Shown: in pieces, positions 1 to 8,471 of the stretch | Numbering within the stretch: position 1 is the stretch's first letter | Layout: every line of letters starts with the position of its first letter | From: Rhodobacter sp. | GTDB taxonomy: Bacteria; Pseudomonadota; Alphaproteobacteria; Rhodobacterales; Rhodobacteraceae | Direction: 5' to 3' | DNA length: 13,949 bases | Assembly: GCA_003536295.1 (NCBI GenBank) | Contig: DPZQ01000219.1 | Span: forward strand, 1 to 13,949 | Notes under the pieces: model-generated | Databases searched by the model: none | The model's input: only the letters and a program-made list of their open reading frames with translations | Told to the model about the DNA's origin: nothing | Translations under genes and position numbers: made by a program

Positions 1-111
1 CGTGCAAAAGGGAAAATTTGCCGCCTGAGCTGCAGCTGTGCGGGTAAGCGCGTTGAATAATGTTGATTTGCCCACATTTGGCAAACCGACTATTCCCATT
101 TTAAAGCCCAT
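1..111 (-). CDS. ychF: Redox-regulated/ribosome-associated ATPase YchF (Obg family), 5' end only
   Basis: This is the first 37 codons of a leftward gene that continues beyond the window edge. The N-terminus reads MGFKMGIVGLPNVGKSTLFN, with the P-loop GLPNVGKST at residues 9-17, and continues through TRTAAAQAANFPFCT, which is highly typical of YchF. YchF is a cytosolic P-loop NTPase of the Obg group that prefers ATP and associates with ribosomes (family knowledge). In-frame ATGs lie at 120, 111 and 99. The ATG at 111 is preferred because an AGG (123-121) sits nine bases upstream and family members usually begin MGFK. The gene is divergent from trpA. The nucleotide-specificity motif and TGS domain are outside the window. 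Confidence 0.93.
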   Translation of the reverse strand, partial: MGFKMGIVGLPNVGKSTLFNALTRTAAAQAANFPFCT

Positions 112-140
112 ATCAACCATCCTATGATTACTTGCGCTGC

Positions 141-168
141 TCTTATCGGGCGTGGGCTCCTTTTTCAA
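141..168 (-). promoter_or_regulatory. Candidate sigma-70-type promoter for ychF
   Basis: On the minus strand a TTGAAA (168-163) is followed after 16 bases by ATAAGA (146-141). This would place transcription start roughly 25 bases before the ychF start at 111. Both hexamers are only partial matches to consensus, so this is a weak call by eye. Confidence 0.28.
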
Positions 169-311
169 GCGGCGCGCGCGGTGGTCAGTGATTTTGGTGT
201 AATTTCGTGGGTTTCACAAAACGGCGCATCAAGCGAAATAAATTAGAGCCAAAAGGATTGATTTTTTCTGCCCCATGCCGCAAACCCAATTTGAACAGTG
301 AAAGTGTCATC

Positions 312-1103
312 ATGACCAGAATCGACGTCAAATTTGCCGCCCTTAAAGCCCAAAATAAAAAGGCATTTGTAGCCTATATTATGGGAGGGGATACAGATCT
401 TGAAATCTCGATGGCAGTGATGCTTGGCTTGCCGGCTGCGGGCGTTGATGTGATTGAGCTTGGCATGCCATTTACCGACCCGATGGCCGATGGCGCGACC
501 ATTCAACTTGCAGGTCAACGTGCGCTAGAAGGCGGTATGACGCTCCGCAAAACTCTCCAAATGGCGGCAGATTTTCGTGCGAAAGACAATGTGACGCCCA
601 TCGTTTTGATGGGTTATTATAATCCGATCTATTCCCATGGCGTTGCGCAGTTTTTGATCGACGCCAAGGCGGCGGGTATTGACGGGCTTATTGTAGTTGA
701 TTTGCCGCCTGAAGAAGACGCCGAACTTTGCTTGCCCGCGCAAGCGGCGGGATTGAACTTTATTCGCTTGGCCACACCGACGACCGACGCCCAACGTTTA
801 CCCAAAGTGCTGCAGAACACCTCGGGGTTTGTTTATTATGTGTCGATCAATGGTATTACGGGTGCGGCAGCGGCCAAGCCAAGTGATGTTGCCCCGGAAG
901 TGGCACGCATCAAAGCTAGCACGGACTTGCCCGTGATTGTGGGCTTCGGCATCACCACGGGACAGGCCGCGCAAGAAATTGCTTCCGTGGCTGACGGCTG
1001 TGTTGTAGGCTCGGCAATTGTTGCGCAAATTGCCGAAGGTCGTCCGGTTGGGCAAATCTTGGACTTTGTAGCTGAATTGGCCGCAGGAGCTCACCGCGCT
1101 TAG
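312..1103 (+). CDS. trpA: Tryptophan synthase alpha subunit
   Basis: This 263-residue protein is the normal length for TrpA, a TIM-barrel enzyme that cleaves indole-3-glycerol phosphate to indole and glyceraldehyde 3-phosphate. The indole is channelled to TrpB in the cytosolic alpha2beta2 complex. The two catalytic acids fall at the classical positions: Glu49 in VIELGMPF and Asp60 in FTDPMADG. The phosphate-binding region is recognisable as GFGITT and VVGSAIV near the C-terminus. The reading frame stays open upstream to 207, but the extra 35 residues do not resemble TrpA. The start at 312 (MTRIDVKF) gives the family N-terminus, although its Shine-Dalgarno sequence is weak. The gene is divergent from ychF. 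Its partner trpB lies about 4.4 kb away on the opposite strand, so the subunits are not in one operon here. Confidence 0.97.
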   Translation: MTRIDVKFAALKAQNKKAFVAYIMGGDTDLEISMAVMLGLPAAGVDVIELGMPFTDPMADGATIQLAGQRALEGGMTLRKTLQMAADFRAKDNVTPIVLMGYYNPIYSHGVAQFLIDAKAAGIDGLIVVDLPPEEDAELCLPAQAAGLNFIRLATPTTDAQRLPKVLQNTSGFVYYVSINGITGAAAAKPSDVAPEVARIKASTDLPVIVGFGITTGQAAQEIASVADGCVVGSAIVAQIAEGRPVGQILDFVAELAAGAHRA

Positions 1104-1126
1104 TATTTGTATTTGATGCCAAAATA

Positions 1127-1143
1127 GGTAAGTAACTGTTACC
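1127..1143. promoter_or_regulatory. Possible operator dyad upstream of lldD
   Basis: The short trpA-lldD gap contains GGTAA (1127-1131), seven bases, then TTACC (1139-1143), a perfect 5-bp inverted repeat ending 21 bases before the lldD start. Lactate dehydrogenase genes are often controlled by FCD-type GntR regulators that bind GGT/ACC-type dyads, so this could be such a site. Arms this short can arise by chance, and no regulator gene is adjacent. Confidence 0.22.
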
Positions 1144-1164
1144 AATAATCAAGGGGCTGCCGAA

Positions 1165-2328
1165 ATGACTGTGATTACCTGTATTGATGATCTTAAACGC
1201 CTTTATAAAAGTCGCGTACCACGGATGTTTTATGATTATGCAGAAAGTGGCAGCTATACCGAGCAAACCTTTCGCGACAATAGCTCGGATTTTAGTAAGC
1301 TAAGACTGCGCCAAAAGGTTGCGGTCGATATGACAGGGCGCAGCACCAAAACACAGATGGCTGGGCAAGATGTGTCAATGCCGGTTGCTTTGGCCCCGGT
1401 TGGGCTTACGGGCATGCAATGCGCCAATGGTGAGATGAAGGCTGCTGCTGCTGCCAAAGACTTTGGTGTGCCCTTTACTTTGTCGACCATGTCGATCTGC
1501 TCGCTTGAAGATATTGCTGCCCACACCAAAGCACCATTTTGGTTTCAGCTTTATGTTATGAAAGACGAAGATTTCTTAGCCGCGGTTCTTGAGCGTGCAA
1601 AAGCTGCCGGTGTGACAACTTTGGTGTTGACACTTGATTTGCAGATCTTAGGTCAGCGTCATAAGGATCTAAAAAATAATCTAAGCGCGCCGCCGCGCTT
1701 GTCTATTAAAAATATGATCAATATTGCGACCAAGCCACGCTGGGCTATGGGTATGTTGGGCACTAAGCGTCACAGTTTTGGCAACATTGTGGGCCATGCA
1801 AAAGGCGTGGGTGATATGTCGTCTTTGATGTCCTGGACGGCCGAACAATTTGACCCACAGCTTGACTGGGAAAAAATTGCAAAAATTCGTGACCAATGGG
1901 GCGGGAAGCTGATCTTGAAGGGCATCAATGATCCTGAAGACGCCAAACGGGCTGCCGACTTTGGGGCTGATGCAATTATCGTTTCAAACCATGGTGGACG
2001 CCAATTGGATGGAGCGCTTTCGTCTATTAGGATGTTGCCCAGCGTACTTCGTGCCGTGAATGATCAGGTCGAAGTGCACTTAGACAGTGGCATTCGCTCT
2101 GGCCAAGATGTGCTTAAGGCGCTGTCTTTGGGCGCGAAAAGTACCTACATTGGCCGCTCATTCATATATGGTTTGGGTGCTATGGGGCAAGCAGGCGTGA
2201 CCACTGCACTAGAGGTGATCCGCAAAGAGCTTGATATTACGATGGCGCTTTGTGGTGAAAAGTCGGTTCAAAATTTGGGCCGGCATAATTTGTTTATTCC
2301 GCGTGATTTTGAAGGTGATTTTCTTTAA
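1165..2328 (+). CDS. lldD: FMN-dependent L-lactate dehydrogenase (alpha-hydroxy-acid dehydrogenase family)
   Basis: The 387-residue protein matches the FMN-dependent alpha-hydroxy-acid oxidase/dehydrogenase family at full length. In LldD the enzyme oxidises L-lactate to pyruvate and passes electrons to the membrane quinone pool. Visible signatures are the N-terminal YDYAESGSYTE segment (residues 23-33), FMN-site residues in ALAPVGLTGM (75-84), Tyr130 in FQLY, the LDLQILGQRHKD block (157-168), Lys252 in LILKGI, catalytic His276 with Arg279 in SNHGGRQLD, and the phosphate-binding DSGIRSG and YIGRSF segments (308-333). An AAGGGG about ten bases upstream supports the ATG. The N-terminal wording and the LQILGQRHKD block favour lactate dehydrogenase over glycolate oxidase or mandelate dehydrogenase, but substrate is not proven. 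It lies downstream of trpA with a 61-base gap and converges on the MFS gene. Confidence 0.9.
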   Translation: MTVITCIDDLKRLYKSRVPRMFYDYAESGSYTEQTFRDNSSDFSKLRLRQKVAVDMTGRSTKTQMAGQDVSMPVALAPVGLTGMQCANGEMKAAAAAKDFGVPFTLSTMSICSLEDIAAHTKAPFWFQLYVMKDEDFLAAVLERAKAAGVTTLVLTLDLQILGQRHKDLKNNLSAPPRLSIKNMINIATKPRWAMGMLGTKRHSFGNIVGHAKGVGDMSSLMSWTAEQFDPQLDWEKIAKIRDQWGGKLILKGINDPEDAKRAADFGADAIIVSNHGGRQLDGALSSIRMLPSVLRAVNDQVEVHLDSGIRSGQDVLKALSLGAKSTYIGRSFIYGLGAMGQAGVTTALEVIRKELDITMALCGEKSVQNLGRHNLFIPRDFEGDFL

Positions 2329-3503
2329 ATCTTACGCCCAAGCTTGATCAGCAACGGAGCCAAGATAATCACCATCGACAAGGCAAAGGCCGTCGCCAAA
2401 TAGGCGGCACGCAGGCCAAATAGATGTGCAATTAAACCAACTGCCGGTGGGCCAAAGAAAAAACCAAAATAGCCCAGCATCGTTGCGCGCGCCACGGCAC
2501 GGGCGCGATTATGGGGGGTAGCAAGGCGTCCGACCATTGTCAGCGCGGTGGGTGAGATAACTGAAGCCCCAACTCCCACCGTCACAAAGCCGCCATAGGC
2601 CGCAAAAGCCGTCTGGGCCGTGGCCACAATCAAAGCCCCAAAAGCTGCGATTAGCGCACCCGCCATCAAAAGTTTTAGCTCAGATATTTTTGTCAAAAGA
2701 CCTTGTCCCGCAAGCCGTGCAACCACCATTGTTAGCGCTAAGGTCGCGGGGCCAAAGCTGCCCTCTTGCGCGCTGCCACCAAGCGTTTGTTCAATATGTA
2801 GCGCCGACCAGCTTTCGGTGGCATTTTCGCTTAGAAAGGCAATCATTACTACAAACCCGCCAACATAGGGCAAAAGGCCCAAATTTGGACTTTGCCCTTC
2901 CGTTTTTGACGCGCTTAGTCCCGTTATTTGGCCATGTTCTTCATAGGACAAAGCACCCCATAGGGCGGTCAAAATGGCGATGATGGCGAAGATATCGCTC
3001 AGAGAAAATTCCAACATCCGGACCATACCCACCAAAACTGCGCCCACAGCCATGCCCAAAGAATAGGTCGCATAAGATAAGTTCATCAGCGACGTTCCCG
3101 TTTGGTTTTCCATCATCGAGACGCGGGCATTCATCAAAACGTCAGCGTTGCCCGTCGCGGCCCCCAGTAGCATCATTGCTCCCGCGAAAACGGCCAGATT
3201 ATGTGAAAGCCCGACAAGAGAGGCGGCGATTGCTAGGAAAAAAACTGATAAGGGTAAAGAAAAACGCCCTAAAAGTGGGGCTATCACAGGAGCCATTGCA
3301 ATGGCCAGAACGCCGGCTAAAGGCGTTCCCATCATTAATAGTCCCAACGTGCCCTCATGCACATTCAGCGCGGCTTTTATTTGGGGCAAACAGGCTGCAA
3401 ATCCGCCCCAAACCAAACCCATCGCAAAAAAGGCGGTCAACGCGGGGCGGGCAAGCACAACAAGGGTGAAAAACGTGTACTTTTGGGGAATAGATGCTGT
3501 CAT
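2325..3503 (-). CDS. Major facilitator superfamily transporter (YbjJ/fucose-permease-like)
   Basis: This 392-residue, strongly hydrophobic protein has about 12 predicted membrane segments, the usual MFS layout. Helices begin with the stretch around residues 14-40, and a hydrophilic central loop (about 187-206, rich in E, G, S and K) separates two six-helix halves. The segment ATGNADVLMNARVSMMEN (residues 115-132) resembles the conserved NxxxN-type region of YbjJ/FucP-like MFS proteins. The second half contains the typical ATMLGYFGFFFGPPAVGLIA stretch. Substrate cannot be inferred; members include sugar permeases and uncharacterised efflux proteins. The Shine-Dalgarno sequence before 3503 is weak, so the exact start is less certain. 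The gene converges on lldD and its stop codon overlaps the lldD stop by the four bases TTAA. Confidence 0.85.
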   Translation of the reverse strand: MTASIPQKYTFFTLVVLARPALTAFFAMGLVWGGFAACLPQIKAALNVHEGTLGLLMMGTPLAGVLAIAMAPVIAPLLGRFSLPLSVFFLAIAASLVGLSHNLAVFAGAMMLLGAATGNADVLMNARVSMMENQTGTSLMNLSYATYSLGMAVGAVLVGMVRMLEFSLSDIFAIIAILTALWGALSYEEHGQITGLSASKTEGQSPNLGLLPYVGGFVVMIAFLSENATESWSALHIEQTLGGSAQEGSFGPATLALTMVVARLAGQGLLTKISELKLLMAGALIAAFGALIVATAQTAFAAYGGFVTVGVGASVISPTALTMVGRLATPHNRARAVARATMLGYFGFFFGPPAVGLIAHLFGLRAAYLATAFALSMVIILAPLLIKLGRKI

Positions 3504-3665
3504 ATCGCCGATTTAGGTGATTTTGGGGAACATTGGTTGCATAGGCGCGACATTCCGCAGTCGATTTGACACTTTATGCTTTTCATTGGTTGGGAATCGG
3601 GCTATTGCCCCGAGGTCGCGTCGCACACCCTTGGAGGGCGGCGGACTTAACAATGGAGAACCTCT

Positions 3666-4283
3666 ATGGCTAATGAAATTCCTGATTTTCAAGCTGAGGT
3701 GCGGATGGGGACAGGCAAGGGGGCCGCTCGTCAAGCTCGTCGTGAGGGCTACGTACCCGGTATTGTCTATGGCGGCGGCAAAGACCCGCTGTCGATTAAC
3801 ATACCCTATAACGCACTTATCAAACGCCTAAAAGCGGGCCGTTTTTTGTCGACGCTGTTCAACCTAAAAGTTGAAGGCCAAGAAGATGTTCGTGTGATTT
3901 GTCGTGGTGTTCAGCGCGACGTCGTGCGTGATGTGCCAACACATGTCGATTTTTTACGTTTGCGCCGTACTAGCCGCGTTAATTTGTTCATTCACGTGAA
4001 CTTTGAGAACCACCCAGCTTCGCCAGGTTTAAAACGTGGTGGGACCTTAGTTGTGGTTCGTCCTGAAGTTGAACTTGAGGTGACTGCCGGTGATATCCCT
4101 GATCACGTCACTGTTGACCTAACAGGCCTCAATATCGGTGATGTGATAAACATCAACGACATTCCTTTGCCTGAGGGTGCCAAGCCAACGATTGCGCGTA
4201 ATTTTGTTGTAGCCAACATCACAGCGCCTTCGGGCCTGCGTTCTGCTGACAATGAAGAGCCAGACACCGCTGAAGAAGAATAG
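3666..4283 (+). CDS. rplY: 50S ribosomal protein L25, long form (Ctc/TL5 type)
   Basis: The 205-residue protein is the long two-domain form of bacterial L25. The N-terminal domain (about residues 1-95) binds 5S rRNA, and a C-terminal beta-rich CTC domain (about 100-190) follows. Recognisable blocks are GKGAARQARREGYVPGIVYGG near residues 17-37, the VQRDVVRDVPTHVDFLRL segment (82-99), and LTGLNIGDVININDIPLP in the C-terminal domain. The final residues are strongly acidic (DNEEPDTAEEE), a common tail in alphaproteobacterial L25. A good ribosome-binding site, GGAGAA (3655-3660), lies five bases before the ATG. The gene precedes pth, a conserved arrangement that joins two translation functions, but a strong terminator separates the two here. 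Confidence 0.96.
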   Translation: MANEIPDFQAEVRMGTGKGAARQARREGYVPGIVYGGGKDPLSINIPYNALIKRLKAGRFLSTLFNLKVEGQEDVRVICRGVQRDVVRDVPTHVDFLRLRRTSRVNLFIHVNFENHPASPGLKRGGTLVVVRPEVELEVTAGDIPDHVTVDLTGLNIGDVININDIPLPEGAKPTIARNFVVANITAPSGLRSADNEEPDTAEEE

Positions 4284-4305
4284 GCCCTTGGCCCGTTAGT
4301 ACGAT

Positions 4306-4335
4306 AAAGGGCTGCCCTTGGGGCGGCCCTTTTTC
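4306..4335 (+). terminator. Intrinsic terminator after rplY
   Basis: AAAGGGCTGCC (4306-4316) pairs with GGCGGCCCTTT (4322-4332) to form an 11-bp stem with one G-U pair and a 5-base loop. A short T run follows (TTTTT at 4330-4334, partly in the stem). It sits 22 bases after the rplY stop and 67 bases before pth, so it should end most rplY transcripts. Confidence 0.85.
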
Positions 4336-4401
4336 TTGGCGACGCCTTGACCCTAGCCCTAGTGCAGGCGACAGTAGTCTTGCTAGAGAAGGGGAGCGTA
4401 G

Positions 4402-5121
4402 ATGCGGCTGTTCGTTGGTTTGGGAAATCCAGGATCAAAATTCGCGCAAAATCGTCATAACATTGGATTTATGGTGCTTGATCGGATTGCGGCGGATCAT
4501 GGTTTTGGCCCTTGGCGCCGTGCGTTTAAGGGGCAGCTTTCTGAGGGGCGGTTTGGCGTTGAGAGAGTGCTTCTTTTAAAGCCCGAAACCTTTATGAACC
4601 TCTCGGGTGAAGCGGTGCAAGCCGCGATGGTCTTTCATAAAATCACCCCCGATCAGCTTACTGTTTTTCACGATGAATTGGATTTAGAGCCCGCAAAATG
4701 CCGCGTCAAACATGGTGGTGGCCATGCCGGGCATAATGGCCTACGTTCGATTCATGCCCATATTGGTGCGGACTATGGGCGCGTGCGTTTGGGCATCGGG
4801 CATCCAGGCCATAAGGATGCGGTGGCAAATTATGTTTTGCATGATTTTGCAAAGGCTGATGCGGATTGGCTGGCTGCACTTCTGGTGGGGCTTTCTGATG
4901 GGGCCCCCGCTTTGGCTTCGGGTGATAGTGAAAAATTCATGACTTTGGTGGCCCGTCAGACCCACCCGCCGCGTTCTGGCACGGGGGTTGGGGGTTCCGA
5001 CGGGGAGCGTGCTAAAGATGCACCATGCCCACGTCCGGCTGCTGCATCACCGACAGCCAAACTAGAGGTCGCACCTGCACAAACTGCGCTGCAAGTGCTG
5101 TTACAAAAATTTCGTTCATGA
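4402..5121 (+). CDS. pth: Peptidyl-tRNA hydrolase with C-terminal extension
   Basis: Pth recycles peptidyl-tRNA released from stalled ribosomes by cutting the ester bond between peptide and tRNA. The catalytic and binding residues are in place: Asn9 in VGLGNPG, His19 (the general-base histidine) in NRHNIGF, Asn66 in FMNLSGE, Asp91 in HDELD, and Asn112 in GHNGLRS. GGGGAG (4391-4396) lies five bases before the ATG. The catalytic domain ends near residue 185. A proline-, alanine- and glycine-rich tail of about 50 residues follows and ends in a possible short helix (AQTALQVLLQKFRS), making the protein 239 residues against about 190 for E. coli Pth. Such tails are, as far as I recall, common in Rhodobacterales. 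The gene is followed ten bases later by the DUF2237 gene, probably in the same transcript. Confidence 0.96.
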   Translation: MRLFVGLGNPGSKFAQNRHNIGFMVLDRIAADHGFGPWRRAFKGQLSEGRFGVERVLLLKPETFMNLSGEAVQAAMVFHKITPDQLTVFHDELDLEPAKCRVKHGGGHAGHNGLRSIHAHIGADYGRVRLGIGHPGHKDAVANYVLHDFAKADADWLAALLVGLSDGAPALASGDSEKFMTLVARQTHPPRSGTGVGGSDGERAKDAPCPRPAAASPTAKLEVAPAQTALQVLLQKFRS

Positions 5122-5131
5122 AAGGACGATA

Positions 5132-5524
5132 ATGCCACAAGATGATCGCCTGGTTTCGGTAAATGTTTTGGGCGGGCCTTTAAAGCCCTGCTCGTTAGAT
5201 CCAATCACTGGTTTTTATCGTAACGGATGTTGCGATACGGGGCCGCTTGATCGGGGCCAGCATACAGTCTGCGCCGTAATGACAGAAGAGTTTTTAGCTA
5301 TGTCCAAATATTTGGGCAACGATCTGTCGACCCCGCGCCCTGAGTTTGGATTTGCAGGTCTAAAGGCTGGCGATCAATGGTGCCTGTGCGCAGAGCGCTT
5401 TTTACAAGCCCATCAAGAGGCTGCCGCGCCAAAAGTACGTATTGCCTCAACCCACCAAAGCGCTTTAAATGTGGTACCTTTGGCGGTTTTATTACAATAT
5501 GCTTTACCCGAAGACGCGCATTAA
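5132..5524 (+). CDS. DUF2237 family protein of unknown function
   Basis: This 130-residue protein is recognised as DUF2237 by NVLGGPLKPCSLDP (11-24), TGFYRNGCCDTGP (26-38), HTVCAVMTEEFL (44-55), GNDLSTPRPEFGF (62-74) and GDQWCLCAERF (80-90). The function of the family is unknown. There are six cysteines (20, 33, 34, 47, 84, 86) within conserved blocks, plus histidines 44 and 108, which could suit metal binding or redox activity; this is inference only. No signal peptide or membrane segment is seen, so it is probably cytosolic. An AAAGGA (5121-5126) overlaps the last base of the pth stop and is five bases from the ATG, suggesting co-translation with pth. It converges on trpB with a 14-base gap. 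Confidence 0.88.
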   Translation: MPQDDRLVSVNVLGGPLKPCSLDPITGFYRNGCCDTGPLDRGQHTVCAVMTEEFLAMSKYLGNDLSTPRPEFGFAGLKAGDQWCLCAERFLQAHQEAAAPKVRIASTHQSALNVVPLAVLLQYALPEDAH

Positions 5525-5538
5525 GCGAACCTTTTAGT

Positions 5539-6771
<1,233 letters not shown>

Positions 6772-6862
6772 AGGGGTTCCATTGAAAAAGTTACTTTTAC
6801 TTTGATCTAGCGCAGCTTGCTCGCAAAGAAAACCAATTCAGTCCATTTTGCGCATTTTTTCA

Positions 6863-6891
6863 TTAAACAGCCCGCGCGAAATAGCGCGGGC
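6863..6891 (-). terminator. Hairpin terminator after the ABC importer operon
   Basis: GCCCGCGC (6870-6877) pairs with GCGCGGGC (6884-6891): a perfect 8-bp, all-GC stem with a 6-base loop. It lies 21 bases past the stop of the last ABC gene and just before the trpB upstream region. On the minus strand the tail is TGTTTAA, a poor U run, so termination may be incomplete. Confidence 0.6.
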
Positions 6892-6912
6892 CGTTTTATG
6901 AGTGCGTTTGGT

Positions 6913-7665
6913 TTAGCGTTTGGTTGCGTAAAAGGCGACTTTGCGTTCCAAAAAGGATAAAAACTCGGCTATCGCAAAGGCCAGTGTAAACAGCACTAGC
7001 AAAACTGCCCAAAAATGCGCCATTAGGAAGTTTGACGAGTAAAGCTCAAACAGGGCGCCAAAACCGACGATCGACACTAGAAGTTGACCTATAATTACCC
7101 CCTTTACCGCACGAATAACTCCGATTCGCACACCGCCCAAAATCTCGGGCAGGGCAGCCCAAAAATAGATTTTATAAAAGGCTGTGAAAGGGCCTGCGCC
7201 GAAGCTTCTGGCCATTTCAACCAAGGATCGGTTGATCTGCATCACGCCGGCTCGAGCGTTCAAGATGATGATCCAGATTGCAAAGAGTGCTGTGGTGATG
7301 ATGATTGTCTTGGTGCCAAAACCAAAAAGTACCATCAAAACAGGCACAAGTGCGGTAAGAGGTGCCGAGATAAAAATATTGACCCAGGGCAATAGCATCT
7401 CATCTAAAAGACGGCTTTTACCCATTAAAATACCCGTAGGAATGCCTATCAAAACTGATGCGCCAATCCCAACTGAAAAAGCATATGCCGTTTCGGACAG
7501 GGCCTTTTGAAATACCTTGGTTTGTACCAATTCGATCAATGTCATGATAACGGTCGAAAAGGCGGGTACGAAAAAAGTCAGCTCAAGGCGACCTATCGCT
7601 TCCCATAATAGGGCCCAAAGGATCAGAGATGACATCGCAGGCAGTTTATATCCTAAAATAAACAT
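6913..7665 (-). CDS. ABC transporter permease, NitT/TauT (nitrate/sulfonate/taurine) type
   Basis: This 250-residue integral membrane protein has about six membrane helices, as expected for the SsuC/TauC/NrtB permease family. The cytoplasmic EAA loop that contacts the ATPase is visible as EMARSFGAGPFTAFYKIYFW followed by ALPEILGGVRIG (about residues 150-182). The ATG at 7665 has a GGGGA just upstream that overlaps the TAG stop of the ATPase gene; the two genes are only eight bases apart. It is the last gene of the importer operon. Together with the permease at 8452-9213 it would form a heterodimeric membrane channel, whereas many members of this family use one permease as a homodimer. Substrate is not evident. 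Confidence 0.92.
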   Translation of the reverse strand: MFILGYKLPAMSSLILWALLWEAIGRLELTFFVPAFSTVIMTLIELVQTKVFQKALSETAYAFSVGIGASVLIGIPTGILMGKSRLLDEMLLPWVNIFISAPLTALVPVLMVLFGFGTKTIIITTALFAIWIIILNARAGVMQINRSLVEMARSFGAGPFTAFYKIYFWAALPEILGGVRIGVIRAVKGVIIGQLLVSIVGFGALFELYSSNFLMAHFWAVLLVLFTLAFAIAEFLSFLERKVAFYATKR

Positions 7666-7673
7666 TGCGTCCC

Positions 7674-8471
7674 CTATTCAACGTAGCTGCGCAAAGAAGC
7701 CCAGATTTGATCTACTATATCCAAATATTCTGGATCGCGGCGAATGTTATCAACGCTTTTCCCTCTAAAACTTGAGGGGCGAATAATTTCAGACACGCGA
7801 CTAGGCCGGGGCAGTAGAATCGCGATTTGATCTGAGACATAGACAGCTTCTTCAATCGAGTGGGTGACGAAAATAAAAGTCTTACTTTCATTTTGGACCA
7901 AAGCCAGAAGATCTTCTTGGAACTTGCGGCGGGTTTGTTCATCAACGGCCGAGAAGGGCTCGTCCAAGAGCAAAACCTGTGCATTAACTGACAAGGCTCG
8001 TGCTAGGCCAACCCTTTGGCGCATACCGCCCGAAAGCTCGTGTGGGAAGCTTTTTTCAAAGCCTGTAAGGCCTACGCTTGCGATGTATTTTTCAGCAATT
8101 GCTTCGCGTTCAGATTTTGCAATGCCGCGCAATTCAAGTCCGAAGGCCACGTTGCGGATCACATTGGCCCAAGGCATCAGCGCAAAATCCTGAAACACAA
8201 AGGCGCGGTCGGGGCCTGGTCCTGAAATGGTTTGGCCACCCACTTGCACCGTGCCCGAGTTTGCGTCAAGCAAGCCTGCGATGATTTTCAAGAGCGTGGT
8301 CTTACCGCAGCCCGAGGGGCCTAAGAGTGAGGTCAACTCGCCCTTTGGAAAATCTAGCGAAAGATTCCTAAGCGCCTCAGTTTGATTATATTTTTTTGAA
8401 ATATTGCGTACAGAAACGGCAATATCTGCAGTGGATGCCAAAGGCTGAGCGCTAGTCTGAGATATAGCCAC
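7674..8471 (-). CDS. ABC transporter ATPase, NitT/TauT (SsuB/TauB-like) type
   Basis: The 265-residue protein is the cytosolic ATPase of the importer. All motifs are intact: Walker A GPSGCGKTT (51-59), Q-loop Gln94 in VFQDFALMPW, signature LSGGMRQRV (146-154), Walker B VLLLDEPFS with Asp170 and Glu171, and the switch His204 in VTHS. The start is a GTG at 8471 (minus-strand bases 8471-8469) with AAGGA seven to eight bases upstream. The gene begins 20 bases inside the preceding permease gene, so translation is probably coupled. The VFQDFALMPW and SGGMRQRVGLARAL segments are typical of the nitrate/sulfonate/taurine importer group. The final 40 residues continue past the conserved domain without a recognised fold. 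Confidence 0.95.
   Translation of the reverse strand: MAISQTSAQPLASTADIAVSVRNISKKYNQTEALRNLSLDFPKGELTSLLGPSGCGKTTLLKIIAGLLDANSGTVQVGGQTISGPGPDRAFVFQDFALMPWANVIRNVAFGLELRGIAKSEREAIAEKYIASVGLTGFEKSFPHELSGGMRQRVGLARALSVNAQVLLLDEPFSAVDEQTRRKFQEDLLALVQNESKTFIFVTHSIEEAVYVSDQIAILLPRPSRVSEIIRPSSFRGKSVDNIRRDPEYLDIVDQIWASLRSYVE

Noticed and set aside
207..311. In-frame 35-codon extension upstream of trpA
   Set aside because: The extra residues do not resemble TrpA; the start at 312 places catalytic Glu49 and Asp60 at the classical positions.
3148..3516. 122-codon frame antisense to the MFS gene
   Set aside because: Lysine/proline-rich shadow translation of membrane helices; the MFS reading is far better supported.
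3566..3571. TTGACA upstream of rplY as a promoter
   Set aside because: The -35 is perfect, but no acceptable -10 hexamer is found 16-18 bases downstream, so no promoter was called.
6772..6869. trp leader peptide or attenuator before trpB
   Set aside because: No short frame with tandem Trp codons and no terminator/antiterminator pair was seen; the nearby hairpin belongs to the end of the ABC operon.
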